Part shown: positions 1 to 8,124 of the stretch, one piece after another
How positions within the stretch are numbered: position 1 is the stretch's first letter
Layout: each line of letters opens with the position of its first letter
Origin: Limnohabitans sp.
GTDB lineage: Bacteria > Pseudomonadota > Gammaproteobacteria > Burkholderiales > Burkholderiaceae_C
Assembly (NCBI RefSeq): GCF_023910625.1
Contig: NZ_JAAVVW010000003.1
Location: 2,418,001-2,482,000, forward strand
DNA: 64,000 bases
Direction of reading: 5' to 3'
Program-made: the position numbers and the translations under genes
Notes under the pieces: model-generated
Databases searched by the model: none
Told to the model about the DNA's origin: nothing
Seen by the model: only the letters and a program-made list of their open reading frames with translations

Positions 1-3000
1 GCGGGTGTTCAGGCGACCTAGAAAAATCCCCATACTCAGCTGGATTCCAAGCCTTCCACTGGTCAAGGCGCAGCCTGAGTCGGCTCATTACGGACGTTAA
101 CTCATCAGGTGCTACGGCCTTAACTCGATCGCAGATGATCTCCTCGATCCGATTCCTCAGTGCAGTGCCAAGTGCGAGCGGAAAGGGATCTGGTGTATCA
201 GCCTCGCGGCCTCTGTGACCGAGCTGCCGTACCAATGCGACGATCATTCCATGAAGGGCCCGGTCGATCGCCGGCGGACTGAACGGGGTGACGCTGGTCG
301 GCTCAACTTGGGCGTAGAGTTGCTGGTGGTAAGAACGAAACCGTTCATAGTGGCTACGGTCACGGGGTTTCGTCTGTCCATAGATCACTACTACCAGACC
401 TGGGCGCTCAAGATCCCGGCCGACGCGACTGGAGACTTGTATGTACTGTGACGTAGTCTTGGGTTGCCCAACGATCGCCATCAGAGACAGCCTTGGGACG
501 TCCACTCCCACTTCGATGATGTTTGACGCAAGACACGCGTCTATGGGAGCCGGGTTGGGGGCTGTCGCTCCTTTTCCTTCGCGGACCGTGACTGACACCT
601 CCAGTTGCTCCAGCAGGCGTGGAATGTGGTCGCCGCGGATGCGGCTAGTCAGCTCCTCGACGTGAAAGAGCTGGCGGATCCTTGAGTAATCGAGACCATG
701 GCGGTTCAAGATTACCTTGAGATATTCACGTGTATCAGCGGTGAAAAGGGTTGCAGCACCACCCAGTTCTCGCAAGGAGTTGAAGAATACGAGCAGGGTC
801 CACCATGGATCTAGATCGCATGCATCACCCTCTAGGAGGGAGGCATGTTGCATCAAGGTTGCGAAAACCCTGGCTTCAGATGTCTGTAGTGAAGTGTGTG
901 CAGGGGCAAGCACCCCTGCATAGAGCCTCCCTGGCTTCGGCCTACCTTGCTCGTCGCATGCTTCACGCGCAAAGAATGAGTCGGCAGCATCGAGCCCTGA
1001 GGGCGGAAAAAGCATGACACCTGAACGAGCATACAGACCCACAATCTGTTCGCGGGCACGACTGATCGTTGCAGTCGATGCAACAATCTTTGGAAGTATC
1101 ATTCCTCCGAGAGGATCAATGCACAGCGCCTCTATGACCGTTTCATAGGCGCCAACCATAGAACCCAGCGGCCCAGATATCAGGTGCAGCTCGTCTTGGA
1201 TGATCAATGTGGGCGGGATGCCACGATGGCGGCCCGATTCATCAAGTCCGAAAATGCTCCTTGCCGCCGGTGACCAGGCCAGCATCGCGAACTTGTCTAC
1301 TGTCCCGATCAGAAGATTGGGTGGCGAATCTAGCAGATCCTCATCAATCACAACAATCGGCAGAGGAGGCTTTCCGGGTCCGGGCAGACCGCCGAATTCA
1401 CAGGCGGCGTCACGGCAGCGGAATACGACAGTGTCACCGGAAGGACCGTGCTCCCTCTCATAACCATACACTTGGACACTTGCCGCTTGTCGTCCACCCC
1501 TGCCTCGCCCCCGCTGTTCTGTGGAGGGTCCGTCTTGGTGGGGGCCGAACTTTGCTGCGCACCATGGGCATCTGAGCAGCACGTATGGATTCTCTGCGTC
1601 TGGATCCCTCCGCAGCTTCTGCAGCTTGGCGACTGCGTCGTCCCGCTTGTTTGGCGTAGCAGAACTGCCCACCCAAAGCCCGATACGAAATGGCCTATCT
1701 CCTAAGGCGACTACATCCTTACGTCTCAGCTGCTCCATCGCGCAAAAGAGTGTGGCGGCGCGCTGGAACTGTTGTGCGGTTAGCAGCCGCAGCGTGTAAC
1801 GCATAAGTACATCGACACCGCCGTTGGAAACACCCGTTATCGCATTGAAGAAGACCGTGAAGGCGGTTAACCCAAGATATGCCTCCGTCTTACCACCGCC
1901 AGTGGGAAACCAAATGAGGTCGACTTCAGTCCTGTCGCGATGGGACGGGTCACATATTCCCCGCAACGACATGAGTAGAAATGCAATTTGGAACGGACGC
2001 CAATAGCCTTGCCTCTCGTTCGGTACCGATGGATCTAAGTCCGCGACCGGACGTGACCAAGTCAGTCTCCCGCTAGTGTCGTGCCCTGGCAGACGCAATT
2101 CTTGTCGTGCTCGTAGTTGGGCAACTAGCATGGCTTGGTTTGTCAGACTAAAAGCCTTGCGTGCTACATCTCCTATGGAGTCATGCTGCCGCAGAATCGA
2201 CAGTCCATCGGCAATACGATCGGCGCATCGACGGCAATTTTCTAAGAGTTCAGTTGCTGTTGGCCGATACGGTTCTGCAATCGTAATTACCGTCGATTCA
2301 AGTGAAGAAATCCAGGCGTGATACTCCTTCAGCAGATGGTCAATGTCAGCCAATCCATCGTCATTAGGCTGAAGACCTGCCAGCAATCTCATGCTAACGC
2401 GCAGTGGTACAAGTCTGCCTTCCGGGTCTTTTATCTGGAGATCGGCACTTGTTGCGGGCGTCTCGAAAACAGGCAGGACGTCCGACCACACCGTCTTGAC
2501 CCTTTTCGGACGCCCACTCATCCAGTCGGCGCCGCTGCCGTGGCCGATGGCAAATGTCCGGTTTTCCCTGTAAAGAACACGGTTGACGTTTTCGTCCGCC
2601 AACGGATCCGAAGCTTGGAAATCAGCGACCAGACTGTCCGGATACGGATCGATCCATTCACTGCTGCTTAAACCGCTAACCCGGATTCCAGCCTGAAAGA
2701 GGCACTGAGTTTCGAGCTCAGCTTCATTGACCTGCTTCTTGTTGGCAACTGAAATGGTCAGTAGCCGGTGCACCGTGCTCGGTGCTGAATGCCAAGTTCG
2801 TGAAACGACGATCAGTTCAAGTCCGAGTGCTGCGGGTCCGATCGAGCACCGCAAAGGACGGCGTGCGTTAAGAAGATCTGACGTCGCTAAGTGAATGACC
2901 GGCACTTTGCCATGCCCGTCGACAACCGGCTTTCTTAGCCAAACCTTGCGCGGCGTCGGCTTCTTACCGACACTGCTGCCCAGCTGAAGAGTAAGTGGTG

Positions 3001-3541
3001 CATAGACGCCGCATGGTTGTTCGATGGTTTTCTCTAGTCCAACCCGGCCGACGTTCACAAGCTCGATAGAGATTCCCTCGGGTTCTGATGCCAGATCGGC
3101 TAGGAAGCTGACGCCTATTGCCGAAGGTCGAAATGCATTGGCTAGCGTGACGTCTTCTTCTTCTGGCTCGTCTGCCGGCGCGCCGAATGAAGATGCTCGC
3201 TCAAATGGCGATTTTTCATCTCCAGACAGCAGCCCCGGGTGGGGCACCTCAGGCACATTGCTAAGTATTGCCTCCTCAGTCTCAGTCGCATTGACCACAG
3301 TCTCTTCGGTGGCGCCAAGTGGGTAAAGGATGCCTGCGCCAAACCGTTTGGTTGGGGGGTCTTGCCAGACGATTTCCTGCCCGTCCTCTTGCATTCGTGG
3401 GATCCGGTACTCTTCCCAAGTCATCGTTTGCTTATCAACTAGGGATACAGGTTTGCCGGCTGGATCCGGCCCCACGATCTCGGCCCGTAGGCGAGTTAGC
3501 ATCTGCTCTCTGTTAGCAAGATTCTTATCTAGTGATGACAT
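1..3541 (-). CDS. DrmA-like DISARM/YprA-type helicase (C-terminus beyond window)
   Basis: An uninterrupted frame of about 1,180 codons runs from the ATG at 3541 off the left edge, so the C-terminus is not visible. Seen: a Walker A motif FPTGGGKTEAYLGL with Lys at about residue 551, a DEXH-type box IIQDELHLISGPLG (Asp783-Glu784), a cysteine pair region (CPWC and CRDAAC, about 655-715) and a C-terminal helicase lobe with TTSQYIQVSSRVGRD (Arg about 1042) followed by SHYERFRSYHQQLYAQVEPT. This pattern is characteristic of the DISARM helicase DrmA, a superfamily-2 YprA-like family that acts in anti-phage defense. The start overlaps the stop of the upstream helicase gene by 3 bases (ATGA), so the two are probably translationally coupled. 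DrmB (DUF1998) and DrmC (PLD nuclease) genes would be expected just left of the window; this cannot be checked here. A Druantia- or ARMADA-class YprA helicase is the alternative. Confidence 0.78.
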   Translation of the reverse strand, partial: MSSLDKNLANREQMLTRLRAEIVGPDPAGKPVSLVDKQTMTWEEYRIPRMQEDGQEIVWQDPPTKRFGAGILYPLGATEETVVNATETEEAILSNVPEVPHPGLLSGDEKSPFERASSFGAPADEPEEEDVTLANAFRPSAIGVSFLADLASEPEGISIELVNVGRVGLEKTIEQPCGVYAPLTLQLGSSVGKKPTPRKVWLRKPVVDGHGKVPVIHLATSDLLNARRPLRCSIGPAALGLELIVVSRTWHSAPSTVHRLLTISVANKKQVNEAELETQCLFQAGIRVSGLSSSEWIDPYPDSLVADFQASDPLADENVNRVLYRENRTFAIGHGSGADWMSGRPKRVKTVWSDVLPVFETPATSADLQIKDPEGRLVPLRVSMRLLAGLQPNDDGLADIDHLLKEYHAWISSLESTVITIAEPYRPTATELLENCRRCADRIADGLSILRQHDSIGDVARKAFSLTNQAMLVAQLRARQELRLPGHDTSGRLTWSRPVADLDPSVPNERQGYWRPFQIAFLLMSLRGICDPSHRDRTEVDLIWFPTGGGKTEAYLGLTAFTVFFNAITGVSNGGVDVLMRYTLRLLTAQQFQRAATLFCAMEQLRRKDVVALGDRPFRIGLWVGSSATPNKRDDAVAKLQKLRRDPDAENPYVLLRCPWCAAKFGPHQDGPSTEQRGRGRGGRQAASVQVYGYEREHGPSGDTVVFRCRDAACEFGGLPGPGKPPLPIVVIDEDLLDSPPNLLIGTVDKFAMLAWSPAARSIFGLDESGRHRGIPPTLIIQDELHLISGPLGSMVGAYETVIEALCIDPLGGMILPKIVASTATISRAREQIVGLYARSGVMLFPPSGLDAADSFFAREACDEQGRPKPGRLYAGVLAPAHTSLQTSEARVFATLMQHASLLEGDACDLDPWWTLLVFFNSLRELGGAATLFTADTREYLKVILNRHGLDYSRIRQLFHVEELTSRIRGDHIPRLLEQLEVSVTVREGKGATAPNPAPIDACLASNIIEVGVDVPRLSLMAIVGQPKTTSQYIQVSSRVGRDLERPGLVVVIYGQTKPRDRSHYERFRSYHQQLYAQVEPTSVTPFSPPAIDRALHGMIVALVRQLGHRGREADTPDPFPLALGTALRNRIEEIICDRVKAVAPDELTSVMSRLRLRLDQWKAWNPAEYGDFSRSPEHP

Positions 3542-5322
3542 CAGAAATTCCCCTTAAGTGCTGCTTTGAGGCCCGCATCTACCATTGAGTCGTATCTAGA
3601 ACGCAGACGCTCATGCATGAAAACATGAAGCCGAACCCTTGCTCGAGACATGCCGACATAGAGCAGTGCCTTGGACTGTTCGTCATCTACGTTTTCGATG
3701 TCAGTAAGGATGATGGCGGGAGCCTCTAGTCCCTTGAACGCATGGACACTGGTATATCTGACAGAAGCCCCGCTATCAGGCATTCCTCGATAGGAATTGA
3801 ATTGCCAGTGGTCTTGTTCGCGAGGTAGCCGGGAGACGCAGGAAGATGAGTCGGAACGCATTGACAGGACGATGATCTCTGCTGGCGCAAAGGATTTCAG
3901 GAGCTTTGTAATGGTCGCGAGTAGGAGCTCACCCTGATGTGATGTGCTTCGGTAGAAGACGGGTTCGACATCTGCTGAATCGGTGGTACTGAGGATCTTG
4001 CTGTAGCCCGGTGACAATCCACATGTAATCGTAACTGCCTCCGCGATCCTAGTGGCATTCCGGCAATTGATGCGCAACCGGTATGTCGAAATACTGTCCG
4101 CGGTGCGCCTTAGCAGTCGATCAAGTCCGGAACCTGCACTGTTATCGGCGTAGATTGCCTGTCGTTCGAAGTCACCGAACAGTGCCCATTGTCCGCTTGC
4201 AAGACCACCGCGCAGCAGCAGCTCCATAACATCAAGAAATGGGTTTGACAGCAGGTCCTGCGCTTCGTCTACGAGCAGCAGATCGAAGGTCGGTGTTTTG
4301 CGATCATCGACCAGTAATGCATCGACGGCACGCCCTGGCAGCTCGATTTCCCAGAACCTGCTGTCGGCAGTTGCTGGAACATCGGCATCCGCAACTTGGC
4401 GCATGAGTCCTGAAAGGTTCCCGACATAGAAAGGAATAGATCGTGCCTTTGCTTCATCTCCGATCGCGGCGGTCTCTCTCTTAAGCCACATGGCTAGAAG
4501 ACCGTTGAAACATAACAAGGCAACGCTGCGGCCATCGAAAATAGCTCTTCGAGCAGCTTCGATCGCAAGAAACGTCTTGCCCGTGCCGGCTGGCCCCTTG
4601 AATATGACTCGACGGTTGTCATCAAGGTGATCCAGTGCTTCGAATTGTTCTTCCGTGAATCTGCGTATGGCATCTTCAGCCAGTTCCACATCATTGCGGC
4701 TGGAAGCAACGTATTCGAAGTTGGGTCGCAGGAGCCGGAGCATGGATTCGAGCTGCCGTAGGGTGGGACGGCTCTGGTTGCTGTACCAGGCAGGTTTTGG
4801 ATTGCGGGCCCGGCACTGGGAATGGGCAGCCTCGAGCACTTGGGTCACAACTGCCGATATCGGTTGCCTTAGAAAGTCGGTCCTTCCGATTATTTGCCAG
4901 GGTTCCCACTCGAGCGACTTTTCTAAAAAATCGATTTCGGTGAAGAGGACGGCGGAGTAGAAAAGAAGAGAACCGAGGGACCGATCTTTATGCGATAAGT
5001 ATTGTCGAATCGAATGTGCGGCTTGACTCGCCTGACGGAACGGGCCTACTGTGGACGTCTTAGGTGGATCGTAGGAGTACTTCCAGAGCCCATCCTCTCT
5101 GATAACATTGCAGCCCTTCACTTCGATGCAGAGAACGCCAAGGCCTGGCGCAATGATGAGCATGTCAGCTTCACCTTCTGCACGAGCTACATGGCGACGT
5201 ATGTCGAATGAGTGAAGTACCAGCCAGTCCCTAGTCATGGGATCATCCCGGAGCCTAGAAAATAACTGTCTTTCGCCCCAAGGCGCACCCGAGGAGACCA
5301 AAGGAGGAATCATCCTTGCCAT
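3541..5322 (-). CDS. NERD nuclease-domain / superfamily-1 (UvrD-like) helicase
   Basis: 593 aa. The N-terminus (about 14-110) resembles a NERD (nuclease-related) domain: GE near residue 16, E50/D53 and the IEVKG core with Glu67 and Lys69, as in PD-(D/E)xK-like folds. A helicase follows: TEEQFEAL (about 223), Walker A GPAGTGKT (243-250), Walker B LLLVDEAQDLL (348-358), SVHAFKGLEA (525-534) and YVGMSRAR (555-562). Predicted role: ATP-driven DNA unwinding or translocation joined to DNA cleavage. It is the third gene of a four-gene leftward operon. Its ATG overlaps the TAA of the gene before it by one base, and its TGA overlaps the start of the DrmA-like gene. That coupling argues that the protein works with the DrmA-like helicase. 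NERD-helicases also occur alone in other defense islands, so context rather than sequence ties it to this system. Confidence 0.82.
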   Translation of the reverse strand: MARMIPPLVSSGAPWGERQLFSRLRDDPMTRDWLVLHSFDIRRHVARAEGEADMLIIAPGLGVLCIEVKGCNVIREDGLWKYSYDPPKTSTVGPFRQASQAAHSIRQYLSHKDRSLGSLLFYSAVLFTEIDFLEKSLEWEPWQIIGRTDFLRQPISAVVTQVLEAAHSQCRARNPKPAWYSNQSRPTLRQLESMLRLLRPNFEYVASSRNDVELAEDAIRRFTEEQFEALDHLDDNRRVIFKGPAGTGKTFLAIEAARRAIFDGRSVALLCFNGLLAMWLKRETAAIGDEAKARSIPFYVGNLSGLMRQVADADVPATADSRFWEIELPGRAVDALLVDDRKTPTFDLLLVDEAQDLLSNPFLDVMELLLRGGLASGQWALFGDFERQAIYADNSAGSGLDRLLRRTADSISTYRLRINCRNATRIAEAVTITCGLSPGYSKILSTTDSADVEPVFYRSTSHQGELLLATITKLLKSFAPAEIIVLSMRSDSSSCVSRLPREQDHWQFNSYRGMPDSGASVRYTSVHAFKGLEAPAIILTDIENVDDEQSKALLYVGMSRARVRLHVFMHERLRSRYDSMVDAGLKAALKGNF

Positions 5323-6998
5323 TAGGTCACCTTTAGCTTTGTCAGATGGAACAAAGCAGACGTGGGCACTTTTCTTGTCATGGTGTCGATGGCAGCCACT
5401 CGAAGCAGGCCCATCCGGCCGGCTGCCACGCCCGTCAATTCAATCGCTTCGACCGTCTCGATGTGACGACGTTCGACAACGAATTTACGGACTTGGTCGA
5501 GCAGCTCCGTGCGAATGGCGACGCCAGCCTTCTGATGGTATGCCTTTAATCTTTCCATTTCCTCCCATCTTGCATCGGCATAGAACTTGGGCGCATCATC
5601 TATGTCCATGCCCTCTAGTTGCCAAATGGTCGCTATCAGGTGCTGGAATGTTTCGCGATCATGGGGCGCCATCACGGCAGCCCCCGCCCATTCCCAGAGG
5701 TACTGGGGCGATCGGAGTTTGACGCCAAGACCTTGCATCTTCACTGCTACTACGCCTTCCCCGTGTAGCTTGATAACTCGTTCGAGCTTATCTTTCCATT
5801 GAAGAGCGCTGCGGCGCAATCCTTCTTCGCCGGCCTGCTGAATCAGAGCGTCAGCAACATCGTCTAAATAGTCGCCGCTTCCAGACAGCCTCAGCATCAC
5901 TAGGTCGCCCTCGTCAAGGTCCCTTACTAGGACACGGGGAAGCTTATCTTCTGCGATGTTGAAGCTGGCCCCTTTTTCGAATAGATCAGAGACCTCCACT
6001 ACACGTCCAGATATAGGTAGAAAAGTGCCGCTTCCGTCCGCGAACAGGATGAACTGGGCGTCTACGGTGAGATCACTTTCCGAGGTTGGGGAAAAATTAT
6101 TGTGTTGGGCGTGGATGGACGCCCAGAGCGATTCTTTTGCCCATCCATTGTCGATCTCAGTAGCCTCAATAAACACGTCTGATTCCTGCTTCTCGCGGGG
6201 ATGATGAGCGGTTGACGGAAAGAAGTGGTCCTTTGGAAGATCCTTGGGGGCTGGCAAGGATGCGTGTTCTGATCGATAGCCTATTACAACGACGTCCGCA
6301 GTCAGTCCTCCATAAAGCAGGTCGAAGAGAAGGCCCCTTGGGGCAAGCCAAGGATTTCCAGGGATGATTAATCGAGCGTAAAGTGAGTCTCTTGTCTGAC
6401 GCCTGCGTCGAATGAGTTTCAATGCTGCGAGGTGGAAGTCGGATTCTGAATCAACGGATGAGGGCCACCCAGGTGTAGGCGATCCGCAGACATTGGCGAG
6501 AGCAGCTGGAGGAAGGTTGCTTCGCATCGGCTCTCTAAGAACTGTCAGCACTGCGTCTCGTTTTGGATTGACTGCGCTTGAAATGAGCGACTGGACGGCG
6601 CTTATCAAGTCATCTACTGCAGTTCGGATTGCTGGCATGCTTAAGGACGCGTGCAGCAGCTTGTCTAGATGCTCGTTCACACCTAGACGCGGATCATCGA
6701 ATGGCAATGCTGTGAGCATGAGCGATGTCTTCACTAGCCACGCGTGTCGTGCTGCTTCGCATTGGAGCGGATCCTCTCGGTCAACGCCTGAGAAAATCAA
6801 CGAGCAGGCTTTGGCAATACTCTGGATCGGCTGAAAGTCGATGACTACTATCCGCGGTCTGGTCTCAACAGCATTTGCATGGTATGCGGTTATCAGATCT
6901 AGGGTAGTTATTGTTGCGACTGCAGCACTAGGCACTGTTGACTCCGTCTGAAATGGTTGAATCATGAGGGTGCCTTGCGCACTCATGTGGCGCCTCAT
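5322..6998 (-). CDS. Defense-operon protein of unknown function (558 aa)
   Basis: 558 aa, not confidently recognised. No Walker motifs, membrane segments or signal peptide are visible. The N-terminal third is alpha/beta-like (TRPRIVVIDFQPIQSIAKAC near 47-66; ADVVVIGY near 234). A middle part (about 300-350) reads FILFADGSGTFLPISGRVVE and RVLVRDLDEGDLVMLR, which suggests a small beta-rich barrel. The C-terminus is helical, with conserved-looking WKDKLERVIKLHG and SPQYLWEWAGAAVMAP. The gene lies between the 333-aa gene (4-base ATGA overlap) and the NERD-helicase (1-base overlap), so it is co-translated with both. Together with the 333-aa protein it has about the size expected for DrmE of class 2 DISARM, and a split DrmE-like protein is my working guess, unverified. 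The first ATG is used because it gives the ATGA overlap; a second ATG a few codons in is possible. Confidence 0.75.
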   Translation of the reverse strand: MRRHMSAQGTLMIQPFQTESTVPSAAVATITTLDLITAYHANAVETRPRIVVIDFQPIQSIAKACSLIFSGVDREDPLQCEAARHAWLVKTSLMLTALPFDDPRLGVNEHLDKLLHASLSMPAIRTAVDDLISAVQSLISSAVNPKRDAVLTVLREPMRSNLPPAALANVCGSPTPGWPSSVDSESDFHLAALKLIRRRRQTRDSLYARLIIPGNPWLAPRGLLFDLLYGGLTADVVVIGYRSEHASLPAPKDLPKDHFFPSTAHHPREKQESDVFIEATEIDNGWAKESLWASIHAQHNNFSPTSESDLTVDAQFILFADGSGTFLPISGRVVEVSDLFEKGASFNIAEDKLPRVLVRDLDEGDLVMLRLSGSGDYLDDVADALIQQAGEEGLRRSALQWKDKLERVIKLHGEGVVAVKMQGLGVKLRSPQYLWEWAGAAVMAPHDRETFQHLIATIWQLEGMDIDDAPKFYADARWEEMERLKAYHQKAGVAIRTELLDQVRKFVVERRHIETVEAIELTGVAAGRMGLLRVAAIDTMTRKVPTSALFHLTKLKVT

Positions 6999-7996
6999 GC
7001 CGTTGACTCGACCTGCATTGGCAGACCGAATATGAAGAGCTGAACGCTCATGGGCGGGGTCATGACACCATTCTTTGGCAGGTGGATACCGTCATCGACT
7101 GCATGGTCAAGATAAGTCTGGAAAAGTTGCTCCAAGTCCTCGTCGTATTCCGCTTGATCAAGCAGGACCACTACGCTACTCGCTGTGGTGTCCTTCATTC
7201 GGCGCGCCGCGGCGGCGCCGTCGAGAATTGTCATCAACCCGGGCTCATCGGGGATGCCTTCGCTGCGAGCGTGAGCTACCCTAGTCTTGCCATGCGTCCT
7301 GCCCGAAGCGTCAGCTATTGCCAAAATAGCCGAGCAGTCGGCTTGGGCAATTCCGGCCGCGTGAACGGCCAAGCCTTCGAGATCCCCCATAAAGGATGTC
7401 AACTCAGTGATGACGGTACATTCGATAGTAGGCGACCTGAACCAGCCTTTAGGAGCGCCGTTCAGAATCGCCTCGATGACCAGCTCTGCATCAGTCAGTC
7501 TGGCATCAGTGATGGTGCTCACTGTGCCGAGGGTTATTCCATAGGAAAGTGCTGCAGACTTGGCAAAGAAGCGGCTGCCCTGATGAGACTTCCTCTGCCC
7601 TTGCATGACAACCTCCAAAAATTCGCCCGTTTCAATTTGGCGAACCCCGACAACCATACCTGATCGACGAATGTACTTGCCCGACGCAGATTCACGCCAG
7701 AAGACCTTCCGGCCGGGAGCAAGATCCTTCAACTCCTCCCAGTCTAGCGAATCGTCATAAAGTCGGGCTGATGCGAATGTGGCACCCAATGCCGTGAAAG
7801 CAGCGGCCAGCCTTCTGCTTGGTAATCTCACGACGGCAACCCGTCGGCCTCTAAAGGCGGTCTGGACCCTCATCCACTGACCAAGCCATACAAGCCAGTC
7901 GATCCAAGGGGGTGGTGCAATTGACTTCACACCGTCAGAGAGGGCCAAGTTGTCGCGCTTAAGGGCTTGAATGACTTCATCGATGTTTACTTGCAC
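6995..7996 (-). CDS. Defense-operon protein of unknown function (333 aa), first gene of operon
   Basis: 333 aa. It starts at a GTG (7996) with a GGAGG ribosome-binding site about 12 bases upstream. No catalytic motif is recognised. Visible segments: RRVAVVRLPSRRLAAAFTAL (about 50-69), which suggests a Rossmann-like strand-helix unit; DDSLDWEEL followed by GRKVFWRES; and near the C-terminus SSVVVLLDQAEYDEDLEQLF, which resembles a nucleotide-hydrolase or phosphoacceptor strand but lacks a P-loop. It is the promoter-proximal gene of the four-gene leftward operon, and its TGA overlaps the next ATG by four bases. I infer that it is a structural or regulatory partner of the 558-aa protein, possibly the N-terminal half of a split DrmE-like protein. 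Plain family assignment was not possible. Confidence 0.75.
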   Translation of the reverse strand: MQVNIDEVIQALKRDNLALSDGVKSIAPPPWIDWLVWLGQWMRVQTAFRGRRVAVVRLPSRRLAAAFTALGATFASARLYDDSLDWEELKDLAPGRKVFWRESASGKYIRRSGMVVGVRQIETGEFLEVVMQGQRKSHQGSRFFAKSAALSYGITLGTVSTITDARLTDAELVIEAILNGAPKGWFRSPTIECTVITELTSFMGDLEGLAVHAAGIAQADCSAILAIADASGRTHGKTRVAHARSEGIPDEPGLMTILDGAAAARRMKDTTASSVVVLLDQAEYDEDLEQLFQTYLDHAVDDGIHLPKNGVMTPPMSVQLFIFGLPMQVESTA

Positions 7997-8124
7997 AGTA
8001 CAAACACTCCTCCATTTGGTTGAATTATTGACTTATTATGGTGCTCCATTCTTGTCAGAACTAAGAATGTTCATATTGCGAATTCATAGCTTTTGGCAAA
8101 GTCAACTTACATGGAGAGAGTTGG
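7997..8124. promoter_or_regulatory. Divergent promoter region between defense operon and AIPR gene
   Basis: This 128-base A+T-rich gap separates the leftward four-gene operon (GTG at 7996) from the rightward AIPR gene (ATG at 8125), so it must carry at least two promoters. A TTGACT at about 8028 could serve as a -35 element for the rightward gene. GGAG lies about 9 bases before the AIPR start. I could not fix -10 elements or an operator with confidence. Confidence 0.4.
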
